Source: Ignavibacteriota bacterium (GTDB taxonomy: Bacteria; Bacteroidota; Ignavibacteria; Palsa-1295). Taken from it: a DNA stretch of 64,000 bases. Positions 61,116 to 64,000 of this stretch are shown here, piece by piece; positions within the stretch are counted from its first letter, which is position 1; each line of letters starts with the position of its first letter. A program made the translations under genes and the position numbers. The DNA lies in the NCBI GenBank assembly GCA_003151825.1, contig PLYO01000034.1:1-64000 (forward strand). Direction: 5' to 3'. A model generated the notes under the pieces. That model saw only the letters and a list, made by a program, of their open reading frames with translations, did no database searches and had not been told where the DNA came from.

Positions 61116-64000
61116 TTAGAACGCTTCGCCGATCACATACCATAAACCACCCGCCCACACCACCGTATAGGTGCTCGGCTGGCTTGGCGTAGCACCCGGA
61201 TACATGGTTACGGAAGGACTGGCTGAGCCGCTAATAACAATATCGTTTCCGTTGCCGCTGAGCGTAACATTACCGACGGAGCCTCCATTGCGCGCGATAA
61301 TGATGCGGCCCGTGGCGGGCGAAGCCGGAAGCGTGACGGTAGTTCCAGAATTTAATTCGATAACAATGTAATCGTTTGCGCCCACGCTGTAATTACCCGA
61401 CGGGGTGGCAACCGATCCATTCGTCTGCGCGCCAAAAGAGGTCGGGGCAGTTATTGCAACAGGCCCGTTCACCGTGAGCCCCGCGAACGTGCCCGCGCCC
61501 GCAGAAGTGACGTTCCAATTGCCGCTCGTGCCATTGATGTCCGTTGGGGTCGTCCCGCCGGTTACGTTAAAGGTAAGGCCATAATTCGGGGAAACGAATC
61601 CGGTCCAGTTCCCCGTCGATGTAATAGCGAGGCCGGTCTTCGTAATGCTGCCGGTCGAACTGACCGCAGTATTCGAGATTGTTGCCCCAGTTACGCTGGT
61701 AACCGCCGGAAGGGAGAGCGTTGTGGCAAGCGCAGGTGAAGTCCCGGAGTTTGCAGTAAGCGAGGTGAACGTGCCCGTGCCGAATGTGCCCGCGCCGGCC
61801 GATGTGACATTCCAACTGCCTCCCGAACCAAGAATGTCCGTGTTGCTCGTAGTACTGCCAGATACGTTAAATGTAAGGCCATAATTCGGCGCAGTGGCCC
61901 CATTCCAGGTACCCGATGAGGCAATAGAGAGGCCGGTCTTCGTTACGCTGGCTGTGGAACTCGTCGCGGTATTCGAGATTGAAGCGCTGGCGATGCTGGC
62001 GACCTTCGCGCCGGTGGTGGAGGTGCTGAGCGTCGTGAGCGCCGCGGGAAGCGTGTTATTATCCAGCGTTGTCGTTGTGACCAAGCCCGCGAGCGCAAAG
62101 TTCGTAGCTCCCGTCCCGCCGTGTGCGATGGATAGCGTGCCGGTCGTCACATCGGCTACGCTGGTTACCGTTGGATTCGGATATGTTCCGCCAAGGTCGC
62201 CGCCGGCAGAGCCGCCGGGCGTGGCCGTAATGTTCGTCAGGCCAGAACCATTGCCAACGAAACTGGCAGCCGCGAGACTGCCGCTGAAATTGCCGGTCGT
62301 GGCCGTTACGCCTCCGCGCGCCGAGATTTCACCGCCAACCTGCACATCGTTGCGAACCTGAAGCTGGCCCGTCTCCGTGCTTCCAGCCTCTAAGGACTGA
62401 GAATACGTGCCGCCAAGATCGATGGTTGTCAGGGTGTTGTTATTATAATTCGCAGTGTATGCATATCTGCCACTCGCATATACGCTTACAGGACTACTAC
62501 CGGAACCGGTCGAAATCGATCCTACACTCACTGGCGATGCAGGACTCGAGATATCGAACACGCCTACCGTGTTATTATTCTCATTCGCTGTGTATGCATA
62601 TCTACCGCTGACATAGACGTTTGTTGGAGCACTGCCCGAGCCGGTCGAGACCGACGCGACGCTTACTGGCGTTGCAGGATTCGATACGTCAAAAATCCCA
62701 AGAGTGTTATTTCCTGCATTCGCCGTATATGCATATCTGCCACTGACATAGACCTTTGCAGGCGTGGTGCCTGATCCGGTCGAGACTGATCCGACGCTCG
62801 ACGGCGATGCTGGATTCGAGACATCGAATACGCCCAGGGTGTTAGTACCTGGATTTATCACGTATGCGTATCTGCCAATGACAAATACTCCGGTAGGAGC
62901 GCTGCTCGCACCGGTCGAAACCGACCCGACACTTGCTGGCGATGCTGGGTTAGAGATATCGAAGATACCTAGTGTGTTCGCTACATGATTCGCCGTGTAG
63001 GCATACCTGCCGCTGACATAAACAGATGCAGGATAGTTGCCTGTCGTAACCGATCCGACGCTTACAGGCGATGCTGGATTCGAGATATCGAATACGCCGA
63101 GGGTGTTATTACCCTCATTCGATGTAAATGCATATCTCCCGCTCACATACACGCCATAAGGGGCGCTGCTCGAACCGGTCGAGACCGATCCGATGCTTAC
63201 AGGCGAGGCTGGACTGGAGACATCGAAAACCCCGAGAGTGTTGTTGCCCTGATTAGTTACATAAGCATACCTGCCGCTGATAAACACACTACCAGGCGAG
63301 CTGCTCGCACCAGTCGAGACTGAACCCAAAGTCGAAGCTGCCACATTTCCGGCTACATCGAGCTGGGTAATCGGATTCGTTGTGCCGACGCCGAGATTTC
63401 CGCCGCTCGTGATGCGTAGATGCTCGGCGGCGTTCGTTTTGAATACCAAGTCCTGCGCATCGGTAGTCCCGATGAAATTCGTGCCCGGAGTTGTTCCGGC
63501 GTTGCCGGTCATCCCCCAGCCGCCAGCCTGCCACGTCGGATTGGAGGCACCATTCGAGGTAAGCACCTGACCCGCGATACCAGCGGCTGTACATGCATAA
63601 GACGTGTTGCTCGCGCCATAGATAACGCCGCCGGCATGTGCGACTGCGTTTGTTCCCGTGCCGCCATTCGCAATAGCCAGCGTGCCGGTCGTTACATCCG
63701 CAACGCTGGTTACCGTTGGATTCGGATATGTTCCGCCAAGATCGCCGCCGGCAGAGCCGCCGGGCGCGACATTCGTAAGGCCGGAGCCATTGCCCGTGAA
63801 GACGCCGGCGCTCGATATATTCCAATTATTGCTCGTGCCTTGAATGTCCGTGTTAGTCGTTCCGCCGGATACATTAAAGGTAATGCCATAATTCGGCGAC
63901 GATGTTCCTGTCCAACCGCCCGTTGAAGCAATGGCGAGGCCGGTCTTCGTTATGCTGTTGGTGGAGCTCGTCGCGGTATTCGAGATCGAAACGCCAGCAA
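61116..64000 (-). CDS. Large repeat-rich protein with LVIVD-type propeller, N-terminus outside the window
   Basis: At least 961 residues; the frame is open to the window end. Visible from the N-terminal side: units such as KTGLAIASTGGWTGTSSPNYG and phage tail-fibre-like segments GGSAGGDLGGTYPNPTVTSV, then an LVIVD/YVTN-type propeller (about eight units SGRYAYTANxGNNTLGVFDISNPASPVSVGSVSTG), then a second set of tail-fibre-like units (NYGLTFNVSGST) and a C-terminal domain ending WAGGLWYVIGEAF. No T9SS sorting domain at the C-terminus. Predicted extracellular; function unknown. Internal DNA repeats are nearly identical, so assembly should be treated with care. Confidence 0.8.
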   Translation of the reverse strand, partial: AGVSISNTATSSTNSITKTGLAIASTGGWTGTSSPNYGITFNVSGGTTNTDIQGTSNNWNISSAGVFTGNGSGLTNVAPGGSAGGDLGGTYPNPTVTSVADVTTGTLAIANGGTGTNAVAHAGGVIYGASNTSYACTAAGIAGQVLTSNGASNPTWQAGGWGMTGNAGTTPGTNFIGTTDAQDLVFKTNAAEHLRITSGGNLGVGTTNPITQLDVAGNVAASTLGSVSTGASSSPGSVFISGRYAYVTNQGNNTLGVFDVSSPASPVSIGSVSTGSSSAPYGVYVSGRYAFTSNEGNNTLGVFDISNPASPVSVGSVTTGNYPASVYVSGRYAYTANHVANTLGIFDISNPASPASVGSVSTGASSAPTGVFVIGRYAYVINPGTNTLGVFDVSNPASPSSVGSVSTGSGTTPAKVYVSGRYAYTANAGNNTLGIFDVSNPATPVSVASVSTGSGSAPTNVYVSGRYAYTANENNNTVGVFDISSPASPVSVGSISTGSGSSPVSVYASGRYAYTANYNNNTLTTIDLGGTYSQSLEAGSTETGQLQVRNDVQVGGEISARGGVTATTGNFSGSLAAASFVGNGSGLTNITATPGGSAGGDLGGTYPNPTVTSVADVTTGTLSIAHGGTGATNFALAGLVTTTTLDNNTLPAALTTLSTSTTGAKVASIASASISNTATSSTASVTKTGLSIASSGTWNGATAPNYGLTFNVSGSTTSNTDILGSGGSWNVTSAGAGTFGTGTFTSLTANSGTSPALATTLSLPAVTSVTGATISNTAVSSTGSITKTGLAITSTGNWTGFVSPNYGLTFNVTGGTTPTDINGTSGNWNVTSAGAGTFAGLTVNGPVAITAPTSFGAQTNGSVATPSGNYSVGANDYIVIELNSGTTVTLPASPATGRIIIARNGGSVGNVTLSGNGNDIVISGSASPSVTMYPGATPSQPSTYTVVWAGGLWYVIGEAF

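Noticed and set aside
62400-63330. Regularly spaced repeats considered as a CRISPR array
   Set aside because: The units are coding, vary at third positions and translate to a propeller motif; there are no unique spacers or cas genes.

Overview
The window most likely comes from the FCB group of bacteria, in the Bacteroidota / Kapabacteria / Ignavibacteria neighbourhood. Five genes and one gene remnant carry the C-terminal sorting domain of the type IX secretion system (T9SS). Most starts lack a Shine-Dalgarno sequence, and rpsU is the clear exception, as in Bacteroidia. Enzyme types (two-subunit transketolase, KorAB, an M61 peptidase) also fit. No rRNA is present, so placement below the group level is a guess.

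Layout: 1-1.5 kb holds groES-groEL (groEL is cut by the window edge) behind a CIRCE operator. Then come a small membrane protein, a HicB-HicA toxin-antitoxin pair, two convergent T9SS-exported proteins and an AddB-like nuclease (6.0-9.4 kb). At 9.7-13.8 kb lies an accessory island: tRNA-Thr, a YgiT-type zinc-finger protein, and an AT-rich three-gene cassette (membrane/coiled-coil protein, COG1112-like N-terminal half, SF1 helicase with a C-terminal nuclease). The cassette ends two bases before the last 26 codons of a lost T9SS gene. At 14.3-24.1 kb are rpsU, two T9SS proteins with a shared internal motif, split transketolase, hemE, tRNA-Leu and a CDF transporter. At 24-33.9 kb are a PASTA protein, a phosphoesterase, a DUF559-RNase HI fusion lying over a near-perfect inverted-repeat element, an LD-carboxypeptidase, DinB-like and holB genes, and a korA-VOC-korB operon. 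At 34-38 kb is a bioBFDA operon with overlapping genes. At 38.3-41.8 kb are two tandem TIR-TolB-like-TPR proteins. At 41.8-51.4 kb are an M61 peptidase, a lipoprotein, a dioxygenase fragment, a C25-like T9SS protein, an acyl-CoA synthetase and rfbD/rfbB/rfbA. At 51.6-55.6 kb are msrA, a Crp-like regulator, small proteins, clpX and an FMN reductase. From 55.7 kb onward there is a second accessory region: tRNA-Gln, the tail of a lost NACHT-TPR protein, a lipoprotein, an HTH gene with an in-frame TGA, a complete DUF4062-NACHT-TPR protein, and a large repeat-rich protein running off the window.

The most unusual property is the set of palindromic repeats that sit inside or across genes. Repeat-derived sequence is translated in frame in holB, the acyl-CoA synthetase, tktB, the phosphoesterase and the DUF559-RNase HI linker, and forms the bioD/bioA junction. 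Other repeats supply the stop codons of rfbA, the phosphoesterase, a T9SS gene and the T9SS remnant. This resembles the Rickettsia palindromic elements, but in an unrelated phylum. The best candidates for a new system are the DUF559 gene flanked by 36-bp inverted repeats (a possible nuclease-driven mobile element) and the split helicase-nuclease cassette.
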